A stretch of DNA of 46,504 nucleotides from Pseudomonas sp. AOB-7 (GTDB taxonomy: Bacteria > Pseudomonadota > Gammaproteobacteria > Pseudomonadales > Pseudomonadaceae). The position numbers were made by a program, and so were the translations under genes. Below, piece by piece: positions 26,223 through 35,232 of this stretch. The notes below the pieces were generated by a model. That model had not been told where the DNA came from. It ran no database searches and saw only the letters and a list, made by a program, of their open reading frames with translations. The DNA is taken from NCBI RefSeq assembly GCF_003696305.1, contig NZ_RFFK01000018.1, forward strand, positions 1 through 46,504, given 5' to 3'. Numbering within the stretch: the stretch's first letter is position 1; every line of letters starts with the position of its first letter.

Positions 26223-28154
26223 ATGAGCAAGGCCGACGCCCTGGCCGATGCGGGCAAGACCGCGGTGCTGCAGAACATCCACGGCACCATGGAGTTCCTG
26301 CAGAAGTTTCCGCCCTTCAACCAGATGGACACCGCCCACCTGGCGTTTCTGGTCGAGCATTGCCAGCTGCGCTTCTACGGCGAGGGCGAGTCGATCATCA
26401 AGCCGAGCGACGGCCCGGTCGAGCACTTCTACATCGTCAAGCAGGGCCGGGTGCATGGCGAGCGCCCGCACAGCGCGCGGCGCGGCACCGAGACCACTTT
26501 CGAGATCACCGCCGGCGAATGCTTCCCGCTGGCCGCGCTGATCGGCGAACGCGCCACCCGCACCGAACACTTGGCCGCCGAGGACACCTTCTGCCTGCTG
26601 CTGGCCAAGCACGCCTTCGTCAAGCTGTTCGCCGTGTCCAACCCGCTGCGCGACTTCGCCCTGCGCGGGGTCAGCAGCCTGCTCGACCAGGTCAACCAGC
26701 AGGTGCAGCTGCGCGCGGTGGAGACCCTCGGCGCGCAGTATTCGCTGGATACCCGCCTGGGCGAACTGGCCATGCGCCAACCCATCGGCTGCGCCCCCGT
26801 CACGCCGCTGCGCGAGGCGGTGCGGCTGATGCACGAACAGCACGTCGGCAGCATCGTCATCGTCGACCCGAACGAGCGGCCGCTGGGCATCTTCACCCTG
26901 CGCGACCTGCGCCGGGTGGTGGCCGACGGCGTCGACCTGGCCCAGCCGATCAGCAACCTGATGACCCCCAGGCCCTTCCACCTGGCGCCGGACGCCAGCG
27001 CCTTCGACGCCGCCATCGCCATGACCGAGCGGCATATCGCCCACGTCTGCCTGGTGGAACACGAGCGGCTCTGCGGGGTGATTTCCGAGCGCGACCTGTT
27101 CAGCCTGCAGCGCGTCGACCTGGTGCACCTGGCGCGCACCATCCGCCACGCGGGCAAGGTGGAGACCCTGGCCGGGCTGCGCAGCGACATCCGCCTGCTG
27201 GTCGACCGCATGCTGGCCCACGGCGCCAGCTCGACGCAGATCACCCATATCGTCACCCTGCTCAACGACCACACCGTGTGCCGGGTGATCGAGCTGACGA
27301 TCGAGGAAATGGGCGACCCGGGCGTACCCTTCACCTGGCTGTGCTTCGGCAGCGAAGGCCGCCGCGAGCAGACCCTGCACACCGACCAGGACAACGGCAT
27401 CCTCTTCGAGGCGGCCGACGCCGCCGAGGCCGCCGCCATCCGCGGGCGCCTGCTGCCGCTGGCCGCCACCATCAACCAGCGCCTGGCGCAGTGCGGCTTC
27501 ACCCTGTGCAAGGGCAACATCATGGCCAGCAACCCGGAGCTGTGCCTGTCGCGTCAGGAGTGGTCGCGGCGCTTCGCCGGCTTCGTGCTGGAGGCCACCC
27601 CGGAAAACCTGCTGAGCTCGACCATCTACTTCGACCTGCGGGCGATCTGGGGCCCGGACGAGGGTTGCGAGCAGCTGCGCGAGGAGCTGCTCGGGCGTAT
27701 CGGCAACAACAGCCTGTTCCAGCAGATGATGGCCGAGAATGCGCTGCGCCAGCGTCCGCCGGTGGGCCGTTTCCGCGACTTCGTGGTGGTCCGCTCCGGC
27801 GCCGACAAGGACACCCTCGACCTCAAGGTGCAGGGCCTGACCCCCTTCGTCGACGGCGCCCGCCTGCTCGCCCTGGCCCACAACGTCGCCGCGGTCGGCA
27901 CCCTGGAGCGCCTGCGCGCGCTGGTGGCCAAGGGCGTGATCGAGGCCCTGGACGGCGCCGCCTTCGAGGAGGCCTACCACTTCATCCAGCAGACCCGCAT
28001 GCAGCAGCACCAGCTGCAGGCGCGCGACGAGCTGCCCTACTCCAACCGGGTCGACCCCGACCGCCTCAACCACCTGGACCGGCGCATCCTGCGCGAGTCC
28101 TTCCGCCAGGCGCAGCGGCTGCAGAGCAGCCTGGCCCTGAGGTATCAGCTATGA
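26223..28154 (+). CDS. cyclic-nucleotide-like/CBS/DUF294 nucleotidyltransferase-like protein
   Basis: A 643-residue cytoplasmic protein with an N-terminal cNMP-binding-like domain (~20-140; FYGEGESIIKPSDGPVEHFY), a CBS pair (~165-290; MHEQHVGSIVIVD, MTERHIAHVCLVE), a DUF294 nucleotidyltransferase-like domain (GSEGRREQTLHTDQDNG, ~375-391) and a DUF294 C-terminal domain. It resembles GlnD/GlnE-type signal-transferring enzymes. Such proteins often neighbour the VC_2705-type sodium:solute symporter found at 31017-32786 and probably sense energy or nutrient state. The ATG at 26223 is chosen over upstream open frame because it begins the conserved part. Its stop overlaps the next gene's ATG by four bases. 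Confidence 0.85.
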   Translation: MSKADALADAGKTAVLQNIHGTMEFLQKFPPFNQMDTAHLAFLVEHCQLRFYGEGESIIKPSDGPVEHFYIVKQGRVHGERPHSARRGTETTFEITAGECFPLAALIGERATRTEHLAAEDTFCLLLAKHAFVKLFAVSNPLRDFALRGVSSLLDQVNQQVQLRAVETLGAQYSLDTRLGELAMRQPIGCAPVTPLREAVRLMHEQHVGSIVIVDPNERPLGIFTLRDLRRVVADGVDLAQPISNLMTPRPFHLAPDASAFDAAIAMTERHIAHVCLVEHERLCGVISERDLFSLQRVDLVHLARTIRHAGKVETLAGLRSDIRLLVDRMLAHGASSTQITHIVTLLNDHTVCRVIELTIEEMGDPGVPFTWLCFGSEGRREQTLHTDQDNGILFEAADAAEAAAIRGRLLPLAATINQRLAQCGFTLCKGNIMASNPELCLSRQEWSRRFAGFVLEATPENLLSSTIYFDLRAIWGPDEGCEQLREELLGRIGNNSLFQQMMAENALRQRPPVGRFRDFVVVRSGADKDTLDLKVQGLTPFVDGARLLALAHNVAAVGTLERLRALVAKGVIEALDGAAFEEAYHFIQQTRMQQHQLQARDELPYSNRVDPDRLNHLDRRILRESFRQAQRLQSSLALRYQL

Positions 28155-28855
28155 GCAAGTTCACTTGGTTCACCGGGCGCGGCCCGGCCCTGACCCAGCG
28201 CCAGCTGGAGCGCCGCCGCGAGCTGGCGGCCCCGGCCGCGCTCGACGAGCGGCCGCTGCACGCGCAACGTTTCGTCGTCCTCGACCTGGAGACCAGCGGC
28301 CTGAATATGCGCCGCGACCAGGTGCTGTCGATCGGCGCGGTGGTGATCGAGCACGGCGCCATCGACCTCAGCCAGCAGTTCGAGTGCACCCTGCAGCGCG
28401 ACGGCCACCAGGCCAGCGCCAGCACCCTGATCCACGGTATCGCCCCCAGCGAGATCGCCCGCGGCGAGGAGCCGGCCGAGGCCCTGCTGGCCTTTATGGA
28501 GTTCGTCGGCGACAGCCCGCTGCTGGCCTACCACGCCGAGTTCGACCAGCGCATGCTCGCCCGCGCGCTCAAGGAAAGCCTGGGCCAGCGCCTGCAGCAT
28601 GCCTTCTTCGACGTCGCCGAACTGGCCCCGCTGCTGTGCCCCAAGGCCAAGCTGGCGCACGCCGGGCTGGACGACTGGACCCGGCATTTCGGCCTGCAGG
28701 TGCAGCAGCGCCACCACGCCAGCGCCGACGCCCTGGTCACCGCCGAGCTGGCCCTGATCCTGCTGAGCAAGGCCCGCCAGCAGGGCCTCGACAGCCTGCC
28801 GGCGCTGCTCCAGGCGCTCAACAGCCGGCGCCGCCAGCGCGCCTATTCGCTGTAG
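28151..28855 (+). CDS. DEDDh 3'-5' exonuclease (DnaQ-like)
   Basis: A 234-residue exonuclease of the DnaQ/epsilon superfamily. ExoI is VVLDLETSG (Asp and Glu, ~42-50), ExoII is YHAEFDQRM (Asp ~129) and ExoIII is HHASADALVT with the His-x4-Asp pattern of the DEDDh type (~189-198). An N-terminal basic extension (1-36) precedes the domain. It overlaps the CBS/DUF294 gene by four bases, a pairing known in other pseudomonads (PA3232-PA3233, from memory). Whether the nucleic acid substrate is linked to the signalling partner is unknown. Confidence 0.88.
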   Translation: MSKFTWFTGRGPALTQRQLERRRELAAPAALDERPLHAQRFVVLDLETSGLNMRRDQVLSIGAVVIEHGAIDLSQQFECTLQRDGHQASASTLIHGIAPSEIARGEEPAEALLAFMEFVGDSPLLAYHAEFDQRMLARALKESLGQRLQHAFFDVAELAPLLCPKAKLAHAGLDDWTRHFGLQVQQRHHASADALVTAELALILLSKARQQGLDSLPALLQALNSRRRQRAYSL

Positions 28856-28875
28856 CCTGCGCCGACGATCCGGGC

Positions 28876-28958
28876 GTAAGGTGGATAACGCTCTTTTTAT
28901 CCACCACGGGGCAGCCGCCGACAATCCTGGTGGATGGGTAAAGCGTCATCCACCCTAC
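28876..28958. repeat. inverted pair of REP-like elements (REPIN) between convergent genes
   Basis: One element reads GTAAGGTGGATAACGC on the plus strand and closes with TATCCACC (28876-28904). The second reads GTAGGGTGGATGACGC on the minus strand and closes with the complementary ATCCACC (about 28929-28958). They point towards each other, the reverse of the arrangement at 10279-10352. The pair fills the gap between the convergent exonuclease and trhP genes and may act as a transcription stop. Confidence 0.75.
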
Positions 28959-28964
28959 GCAGCC

Positions 28965-30272
28965 CTACAGATCGCGCAGCAGCAGGCCGTATTCCAGCGA
29001 CAGATTCTCCGGCAGCGGTAGATAGAGCACATGCCCGTCGCCCGGGGCCACGTCCACCGCCTGGCCCTGGCGGTTCTCCAACTGCGCCAGGGAAAAACGC
29101 CGATTGCCCTGCGGGGTCATCAGCTCCAGCCAGTCGCCGAGGGCGAAGCGATTCTTCACCCGCACCTCGGCCAGCGCGCCGCGACGTTCGCCGGTCAGCT
29201 CACCGACGAACTGCTGGCGCTCGGCGCGCGAGCTGCCGCGCTCATAGTTCTGGTACTCGTCGTGCACATGGCGGCGCAGGAAACCCTCGGTGTAGCCGCG
29301 GTTGGCCAGTGACTCCAGGCGCTGCATCAGGCCCCTGTCGAAGGGCCGTCCGGCGAGGGCGTCGTCGATGGCCTGACGGTAGGCCTGGGCGGTGCGCGCC
29401 ACGTAGAAATGACTCTTGGTGCGCCCCTCGATCTTCAGCGAATGCACGCCCATGCGCAGCAGGCGCTCGACGTGCTGCACCGCGCGCAGGTCCTTGGAGT
29501 TCATGATGTAGGTGCCGTGCTCGTCCTCGAACGCGGTCATTTCATCATCCGGTCGCCCAGCCTCCTGCAGCACGAATGCCTGGGTGGTTGGCGTGCCCTG
29601 GCCCAGGGTCGGCTCGACCAGGCGCACCATGTCGCCCGTCTCGTTCTCGGCGGCAGGCGTGGCCTGGTACTGCCAGCGACAGGCATTGGTGCAGCTGCCC
29701 TGGTTGGGGTCGCGGCGATTGATATAGCCCGACAGCAGGCAGCGCCCGGAATAGGCCATGCACAGCGCGCCGTGGACGAACACCTCCAGCTGCATGCCGG
29801 GCACCTGGCTGCGGATTTCCTCGATCTCTTCCAGCGCCAGCTCACGCGACAGGATCACCCGGCTCAGCCCCTGCTGCTGCCAGAACCGCACGCTGGCCCA
29901 GTTCACCGCATTGGCCTGCACCGACAGATGGATCGGCATCTGCGGGAAGTGCTCGCGCACCAGCATGATCAGCCCGGGGTCGGACATGATCAGCGCATCC
30001 GGGCCCATCGCGATCACCGGTTCCAGGTCCTTGAGGAAGGTCCTGAGCTTGGCGTTGTGCGGGGCGATATTGACCACCACGTAGAAGCGCTTGCCCTGGG
30101 CATGGGCTTCGGCAATGCCGAGGGCCAGGTTGGCGTGGTCGAACTCGTTGTTGCGCACGCGCAGGCTGTAGCGCGGCTGCCCGGCATAGACCGCGTCGGC
30201 GCCGTAGGCGAAGGCATAGCGCATGTTCTTCAGGCTGCCGGCCGGCGACAGCAGTTCGGGAAAACGGGGCAT
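28965..30272 (-). CDS. trhP: tRNA 5-hydroxyuridine synthesis protein TrhP (U32 family)
   Basis: A 435-residue peptidase-U32-family protein of the YegQ/TrhP branch, which in E. coli makes 5-hydroxyuridine at tRNA position 34 using prephenate. Signatures are PELLSPAGSLKNMRYAFAYG at the N-terminus, the central cysteine-rich GRCLLSGYINRRDPNQGSC followed by TNACRW, and KIEGRTKSHFYVA. Length is normal. The family was long annotated as collagenase-like peptidase, which is misleading here. It is convergent with the exonuclease gene across a REPIN. Confidence 0.88.
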   Translation of the reverse strand: MPRFPELLSPAGSLKNMRYAFAYGADAVYAGQPRYSLRVRNNEFDHANLALGIAEAHAQGKRFYVVVNIAPHNAKLRTFLKDLEPVIAMGPDALIMSDPGLIMLVREHFPQMPIHLSVQANAVNWASVRFWQQQGLSRVILSRELALEEIEEIRSQVPGMQLEVFVHGALCMAYSGRCLLSGYINRRDPNQGSCTNACRWQYQATPAAENETGDMVRLVEPTLGQGTPTTQAFVLQEAGRPDDEMTAFEDEHGTYIMNSKDLRAVQHVERLLRMGVHSLKIEGRTKSHFYVARTAQAYRQAIDDALAGRPFDRGLMQRLESLANRGYTEGFLRRHVHDEYQNYERGSSRAERQQFVGELTGERRGALAEVRVKNRFALGDWLELMTPQGNRRFSLAQLENRQGQAVDVAPGDGHVLYLPLPENLSLEYGLLLRDL

Positions 30273-30418
30273 GACCGCAAGCTCGAAAAATCAGGGGCTG
30301 GCGATTCTATGCAGGTGGCAGGCGTGGATATTGATCTGGGTCTATCGGGCGCGCAAAAGCGCCCGGGCGAGACGATGGGTCAGGATGGTACGCCGTGCGC
30401 GTTCACCGCAAAACGGCG

Positions 30419-30925
30419 CTAGCGGCACACCTGCAGGTAGAGCGGATCGTCCTTGGCGATGCGCTTGAGCTGATCGAGCTGCGGCTGCTGCTGTGCGTTC
30501 AGCGGCAGCAGTTCGGCGCTGTCGCAGTTGAGCAGGTGCGCCTGATGCGCGACGTGATCGATGTGCTGCTTCTCGAAGCGGTAGAGCATGAATTCGGCGA
30601 CCACCCGGCCGTCGAGCTCGCGCTTCACCACGCTCGTGCTATCGAGCACGGTAAAGGCCGTGATCATCGGCACGAAGTAGCTCCAGGGGCGCCAGAACAC
30701 GTGGCCGGCCTCGCTGGCCACCACCACCGACTCCTGCGGCTGGCGCTGCTGCTGATGCTCGAACCAGGAATACTCGTAGAAGATCTGGTAGCCCAGCATC
30801 CCCAGGCCGCCGAACAGCGGCACTATCCACTTCGGCAGTTTGTTGCGCGTCAGCTTTCGCAGCAGCAGGGCGATACCGGCAGCGCCGAGCCCCGCCACCA
30901 CGATGGCAAGCAAAGTCCATAACAT
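30419..30925 (-). CDS. hypothetical inner-membrane protein
   Basis: A 168-residue protein with two N-terminal hydrophobic segments (about 3-22 and 33-49) and a C-terminal soluble region (~65-168) with no motif I recognise. It contains HQQQRQPQESVVV and ends with CR. It lies 146 bases upstream of trhP on the same strand and is separated from the symporter gene by a strong terminator. A 7-bp GC hairpin without U tract lies past its stop (30346-30365). Function unknown. Confidence 0.72.
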   Translation of the reverse strand: MLWTLLAIVVAGLGAAGIALLLRKLTRNKLPKWIVPLFGGLGMLGYQIFYEYSWFEHQQQRQPQESVVVASEAGHVFWRPWSYFVPMITAFTVLDSTSVVKRELDGRVVAEFMLYRFEKQHIDHVAHQAHLLNCDSAELLPLNAQQQPQLDQLKRIAKDDPLYLQVCR

Positions 30926-30936
30926 TCGACTGTTCC

Positions 30937-30969
30937 TGAAATAAGACGGGCCTCCACTGGAGGCCCGTC
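30937..30969 (-). terminator. terminator of the symporter gene
   Basis: The near-perfect palindrome GACGGGCCTCCA/TGGAGGCCCGTC (30945-30956 with 30958-30969) is followed on the minus strand by TTATTTC. It lies 48 bases past the stop of the symporter gene and 12 bases before the start of the hypothetical gene at 30419-30925. Confidence 0.82.
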
Positions 30970-31016
30970 CGTTAGACCCTGAACCATCGACCGATGGCCT
31001 CAGGCCTGGATTATGC

Positions 31017-32786
31017 TCAGTGGCTCAGCGCGCCACCAGCACCTTTCGGAGTACGCACGCTTTCCACCAGGTCCTGGATTTCCTGCGGCGGAGCGGTGGT
31101 CAGCATCGCCACGGCATAGGCCACGCCGAAGTTGATCAGCGCACCGATGGTACCGAAGGAGGCCGGGGAGATACCCATGAACCACTGGTCCGGGGTATTG
31201 GGCAGCATGTTGGTCTCCGGAATGAAGAACCAGCCCAGGTAGGTGAAGATGTACAGCAGGGTCACCACCAGACCGGCGACCATGCCGCAGATCGCGCCCT
31301 TGTCGTTCACCCGCTTGGAGAAGATGCCCATCATCAGCACCGGGAACAGCGTGGCCGCGGCGATACCGAAGGCCAGCGCCACCACCTGCGCGGCGAAGCC
31401 TGGCGGATTCAGGCCCAGGTAGGTCGCCAGCAGAATCGCGGCAGCCATGGAGATCCGCGCCGCATGCATCTCGTTCTTCTCGCTGATCTTCGGATTGATC
31501 AAGGTCTTGATCAGGTCATGACTGATCGCCGAGGAAATCGCCAGCAACAGCCCCGCCGCCGTCGACAGTGCCGCGGCGATGGCGCCCGCCGCGATCAGCC
31601 CCACCACCCAGCCGGGCAGGTTGGCGATCTCCGGGTTGGCCAGTACCAGGATGTCGTTGTTGACGGTCAGCTCGTTGCCGTTCCAGCCACGCTCCTGAGC
31701 GGTCGCGGTGAAGGCCGGGGCGGCATCGTTGTACATCTGGATGCGGCCGTCGCCGTTCTTGTCCTGCCAGGCGATCAGACCGGTCTGCTCCCAGGTCTTG
31801 ACCCATTCCGGACGCTCTTCGTAGGCCAGGGCCGGGGCAGTAGCACCTTCCGGATAAATGGTGGTCGCCAGGTTCAGGCGCGCCATCGAGGCCACGGCCG
31901 GCGCGGTGAGGTACAGCAGGGCGATGAAGATCAGGGTCCAGCCGGCGGACCAACGGGCGTCGGCCACCTTCGGCACGGTGAAGAAACGGATGATCACGTG
32001 CGGCAGGCCGGCGGTACCGATCATCAGCGACATGGTGAACAGCACCATGTTCAGCTTGTTGTCGACATCGGCGGTGTAGGCGGCGAAGCCCAGTTCACGC
32101 ACCACTTCGTCGAGCTTCTGCAGCAGCGGCACGCCGGAGTCGACGTGGTCGCCGAACAGGCCCAGCGGCGGGATCGGGTTGCCGGTCAGCTGCAGGGAGA
32201 TGAAGATCGCCGGGATGGTGTAGGCGATGATCAGCACCACGTACTGCGCCACCTGGGTGTAGGTGATGCCCTTCATGCCGCCGAATACGGCATAGGCGAA
32301 CACCACGGCCGCGGCGATCCAGATGCCGGTCGAGTTGCTCACTTCGAGGAAGCGCGAGAAGGCCACACCGGCACCGGCCATCTGCCCGATCACGTAGGTG
32401 ACCGAGATGATCACCAGGCAGATCACTGCCGTCAGGCGTGCGCCGCGGCTATAGAAGCGATCACCGATGAAATCCGGCACGGTGAACTTGCCGAACTTGC
32501 GCAGGTAGGGCGCCAGCAGCATGGCCAGCAGCACGTAGCCGCCGGTCCAGCCCATGAGGAAGGTGGAGTTGGCGTAACCGCCGGCGGCGATCAGACCGGC
32601 CATGGAGATGAAGGACGCGGCCGACATCCAGTCGGCGGCGGTGGCCATGCCGTTGGTGACCGGGTGCACGCCGCCACCGGCGACGTAGAACTCCTTGGTC
32701 GAGCCCGCGCGGGCCCAGATGGCGATACCGATGTAGAGCGCGAAGGACGCACCCACGAACAGCATGTTGATGACGAATTGGCTCAT
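31017..32786 (-). CDS. sodium:solute symporter large subunit (VC_2705/ActP-like)
   Basis: A 589-residue sodium:solute symporter with about 13 membrane helices (NMLFVGASFALYIGIAIWAR at the start; GGVHPVTNGMATAADWMSAASF and VTYVIGQMAGAGVAFSRFLE as SSS signatures). The adjoining DUF4212 small subunit places it in the VC_2705-like branch rather than the E. coli ActP/YjcH pair, although pseudomonad copies are often called actP; acetate or another short carboxylate is the likely substrate (inference). A loop near residues 341-352 reads DKNGDGRIQMYN, a near-canonical EF-hand calcium-binding loop in what is probably an extracytoplasmic segment. It starts 6 bases after the small subunit and ends before a strong terminator. 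Confidence 0.9.
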   Translation of the reverse strand: MSQFVINMLFVGASFALYIGIAIWARAGSTKEFYVAGGGVHPVTNGMATAADWMSAASFISMAGLIAAGGYANSTFLMGWTGGYVLLAMLLAPYLRKFGKFTVPDFIGDRFYSRGARLTAVICLVIISVTYVIGQMAGAGVAFSRFLEVSNSTGIWIAAAVVFAYAVFGGMKGITYTQVAQYVVLIIAYTIPAIFISLQLTGNPIPPLGLFGDHVDSGVPLLQKLDEVVRELGFAAYTADVDNKLNMVLFTMSLMIGTAGLPHVIIRFFTVPKVADARWSAGWTLIFIALLYLTAPAVASMARLNLATTIYPEGATAPALAYEERPEWVKTWEQTGLIAWQDKNGDGRIQMYNDAAPAFTATAQERGWNGNELTVNNDILVLANPEIANLPGWVVGLIAAGAIAAALSTAAGLLLAISSAISHDLIKTLINPKISEKNEMHAARISMAAAILLATYLGLNPPGFAAQVVALAFGIAAATLFPVLMMGIFSKRVNDKGAICGMVAGLVVTLLYIFTYLGWFFIPETNMLPNTPDQWFMGISPASFGTIGALINFGVAYAVAMLTTAPPQEIQDLVESVRTPKGAGGALSH

Positions 32787-32792
32787 GACCTC

Positions 32793-33053
32793 TTACTCCT
32801 CGACGCCGAATTCTTTATCGAGTCTGTTCAGTCTCCACGCGTAGTGAAAAATGAGGCCGATAAATACGAGAATGGAGCCCTGCTGAGCGAACCAGAATCC
32901 GAGGTCAGCGCCGCCGATCATGATGCCCGCGAGCATGGGTCGGAGAATCATGGCGAAGCCGTAGGAAACCAGCGCCCAGACAACCAGGCTCCAGGTGATG
33001 AGCCGCACATTGGCCTTCCAGTAGGCCGCGGCATTTGCTTTTTCAGAAGTCAT
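32793..33053 (-). CDS. symporter small subunit, DUF4212 family
   Basis: An 86-residue membrane protein with two transmembrane helices (about 18-40 and 50-70) and the family motifs YWKANVRLITWSL, GGADLGFWFAQQGS and YAWRLNRLDKEFGVEE. DUF4212 proteins are predicted small subunits of sodium:solute symporters. A good Shine-Dalgarno (GGAGG) precedes the ATG, and the gene runs directly into the symporter gene with a 6-base gap. About 200 bases upstream (33054-33255) show no gene; a promoter is expected there but not clearly identified. Confidence 0.9.
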   Translation of the reverse strand: MTSEKANAAAYWKANVRLITWSLVVWALVSYGFAMILRPMLAGIMIGGADLGFWFAQQGSILVFIGLIFHYAWRLNRLDKEFGVEE

Positions 33054-33255
33054 AGACGCCTCCGGTTATTGTTATTCTGATGCAGCTTCAAACTAGCAGC
33101 AGGCCCCGGCAAACCGACAGATAGACATTGGTATTAGCCGCCTGGAGAAGTTCCGAGCGTAGTTGTCTTTCCCCAGCTAACAGGCACTTGCACCAGCGTC
33201 GGCGGCCTAAAATCAACGGGGACGACTTTGGTCTAAGGAAACACTGAAATAGCCG

Positions 33256-33468
33256 TCATTCCCGCGCAGGCGGGACAGCAGCTTTATCGCTAAACCGCGC
33301 TTGCGCTGGCCCGCAGGGGAATAATCCAGGACCTGCGTAATCCCTGGGCCCCCGTGCAGATTCGCCGCGCAATCGCCCCTGCCGCGCCTGCGCGAACAAC
33401 CCGGCGATACGCCGCGCCAACAGATGCCCGGCACGCGCCTCCTCGCGCAGACCTATATGCCCGCTCAT
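33256..33468 (-). pseudogene. truncated 70-codon ORF after the creD partner gene
   Basis: The ATG at 33466-33468 overlaps the stop of the preceding gene (ATGA), a strong sign of a real translation start, and about 40 codons (MSGHIGLREEARAGHLLARR onward) look protein-like. After that the frame enters low-information sequence containing a dispersed-type repeat (TCCCGC-gcag-GCGGGA at 33260-33275 within GTCATTCCCGCG...). The most likely reading is the 5' remnant of a third gene of the creD unit, cut off by repeat insertion or deletion. No function can be assigned. Confidence 0.4.
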
Positions 33469-33767
33469 GGCCGATACCACAGGCGCATAAAGCCCAGCGC
33501 CAGCAGCAGGCTGACCTGGCCCAGCGCCGCACAGAGCGAGAGGAAGGAGCGCAGCGTGCCGTTGTTCGCCGCGTCCTGTATGCCGGTCAGGGCATTCCAG
33601 AAGCCCTCGGGCAACAGCATCAGGCTCACATGGGCGAGCGGCTTGCCGGTCAGCAGCAGGCCGTCGATCAGGTCGAACCAGCCGGCGAACATCAGACCGA
33701 TGAGGATCATCACCGCCACCACCAGGCCCAGGGCCAGGCAGGCGGAAAACTGCATGAACAGACGCAT
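33465..33767 (-). CDS. small membrane protein downstream of creD
   Basis: A 100-residue protein with three likely membrane helices (about 6-29, 45-58 and 76-95). The neighbouring position after creD matches the small hypothetical that follows creD in P. aeruginosa (PA0466, from memory). It begins 48 bases after the creD stop and its stop overlaps the start of a truncated ORF. Co-expression with creD and a role in the envelope-stress output of the Cre system is plausible but inferred from position only. Confidence 0.75.
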   Translation of the reverse strand: MRLFMQFSACLALGLVVAVMILIGLMFAGWFDLIDGLLLTGKPLAHVSLMLLPEGFWNALTGIQDAANNGTLRSFLSLCAALGQVSLLLALGFMRLWYRP

Positions 33768-33815
33768 GGGATCAGCTCCAGAGAAGGGGCGCGGCCCACG
33801 CCGCGCCGATCGGAT

Positions 33816-35159
33816 TCAGGCGTGCGGAGCAGTGCGGCCGACGCCGTACCAGTCCAGCTTGCGGGTCAGCACCATGACGCTGGCGAGTACACCGAACACC
33901 AGCAGCGAGCCCATCAGCAGGGCATGGTCCTCGGCGCTGAGCAGGCCGTAGAGCATGGCGTACAGCGCCGCCAGCAAGGCGCCAAAGCCCAGGCCGCGCC
34001 GCCAGCTGTGCAGCACGAAGCTGACGTAGAAGCCGATCAGGCCGACGCAGGCGCTGGCGGACAGGCCATAGGCCAGGGCGAACGCCAGGTGCTCGGACAG
34101 CGACAAGAGCAGCAGGTAGAACAGCGCCAGCGCCAGGCCCACCAGGGCGTACTGCACCGGGTGCACCGCCAGGCGCTTGAGCACCTCGAAGAGGAAGAAG
34201 GCGGCGAAGGTCAGGGCGATGAACAGCAGCGCGTATTTGATCGCGCGGTCGGTCTTCAGGTACTGGTCCACCGGGTCGACGAAGCTGACCCCGAAGTTGC
34301 GGCCGAGCAGCGCGTGACACTGCTCGCGGCCCACGCAGTCGGCCAGCGCCTCCTCCAGGTTGGTGGCGAAGAAGCTGGTCTGCCACTGCGCGCTGAAGCC
34401 CTGCGCGTTCACCTCGCGCTGGCTCGGCAGGTACTCGCCGACGAAGCTCGGGTGCGGCCAGTCGGAGCTCAGGCTGACCCGGCTGTCGCGCCCCACCGGC
34501 ACCACGGCAAGCTGCTCGGTGCCCTGCAGCTTGAGGTCGAAGGCGAACTCCAGCAGCTGCCCGCCCTGCGCGTCGAGCGCCGGCAGCGGCGCATGCACGC
34601 CGGCGCCGAAACTGGGGTCGCCGCTGCCCGGGGCGAAGCCCAGGGTCTGGCCGTTGAGGCGCAGCTGCAGGTCGTTGCCGATGCCACGGATATCGCTGAT
34701 GCCGACGGAAAGGAAGGGCTTGTCGAAACGGTAGAAACCCAGCTCGTCGCCCAGCCCCAGGCGCGGCGGCAGGCGGAACTGGCCGCTGACCTGGCTATCG
34801 CTGCGGTACAGGCGCGCCTGGTAGATGCCGCGCGCGCGCAGCTCGGTGCTCACCTGGCCGTCGAGCACGAAGCGCTCCGGCAGAAAATACAGGCGCCCGC
34901 GCTGCTGGCGCTCCTGCTGGTAACGCTCGCCGGTCTTGTCGTGGGTCTTCCATTCGTGGGTGGTCTTGACGTAGGGCAGCACCAGGATCGGCCCGGTGAT
35001 CTGCTGGCGGTAGCTGGAGCTGCGGGCGATGTCCTGCAGCACCTGGCGGCGCAGGTTCTGACGTTCGTCGACCAGGCCGTCGATCATCAGCAGGGGAATC
35101 AGCAACAGCAGGATCAACAGGGCGATGGCGCCCAGCTTGAAGCTCAGGGTGCGGCTCAT
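33816..35159 (-). CDS. creD: inner membrane protein CreD
   Basis: A 447-residue CreD-family protein. One N-terminal helix (~7-27) anchors a large periplasmic domain (~30-310; SSSYRQQITGPILVLPYV and LGRNFGVSFVDPVDQYLKTDR are typical), followed by about six C-terminal helices (~315-435). CreD is the main output gene of the CreBC two-component system and affects envelope stability and beta-lactam response in pseudomonads. Here it lies about 8 kb from creB-creC, whereas in P. aeruginosa the three are adjacent. A degenerate CreB-tag-like direct repeat lies 74 bases upstream (35233-35248). Confidence 0.93.
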   Translation of the reverse strand: MSRTLSFKLGAIALLILLLLIPLLMIDGLVDERQNLRRQVLQDIARSSSYRQQITGPILVLPYVKTTHEWKTHDKTGERYQQERQQRGRLYFLPERFVLDGQVSTELRARGIYQARLYRSDSQVSGQFRLPPRLGLGDELGFYRFDKPFLSVGISDIRGIGNDLQLRLNGQTLGFAPGSGDPSFGAGVHAPLPALDAQGGQLLEFAFDLKLQGTEQLAVVPVGRDSRVSLSSDWPHPSFVGEYLPSQREVNAQGFSAQWQTSFFATNLEEALADCVGREQCHALLGRNFGVSFVDPVDQYLKTDRAIKYALLFIALTFAAFFLFEVLKRLAVHPVQYALVGLALALFYLLLLSLSEHLAFALAYGLSASACVGLIGFYVSFVLHSWRRGLGFGALLAALYAMLYGLLSAEDHALLMGSLLVFGVLASVMVLTRKLDWYGVGRTAPHA

Positions 35160-35232
35160 GGCGCGGCTCTCCGTAGCGAGTGAAGGTACGGCAGAGTCTG
35201 GGCAGCGCAGGTGGGGGCTTTATGGGGGGAAC

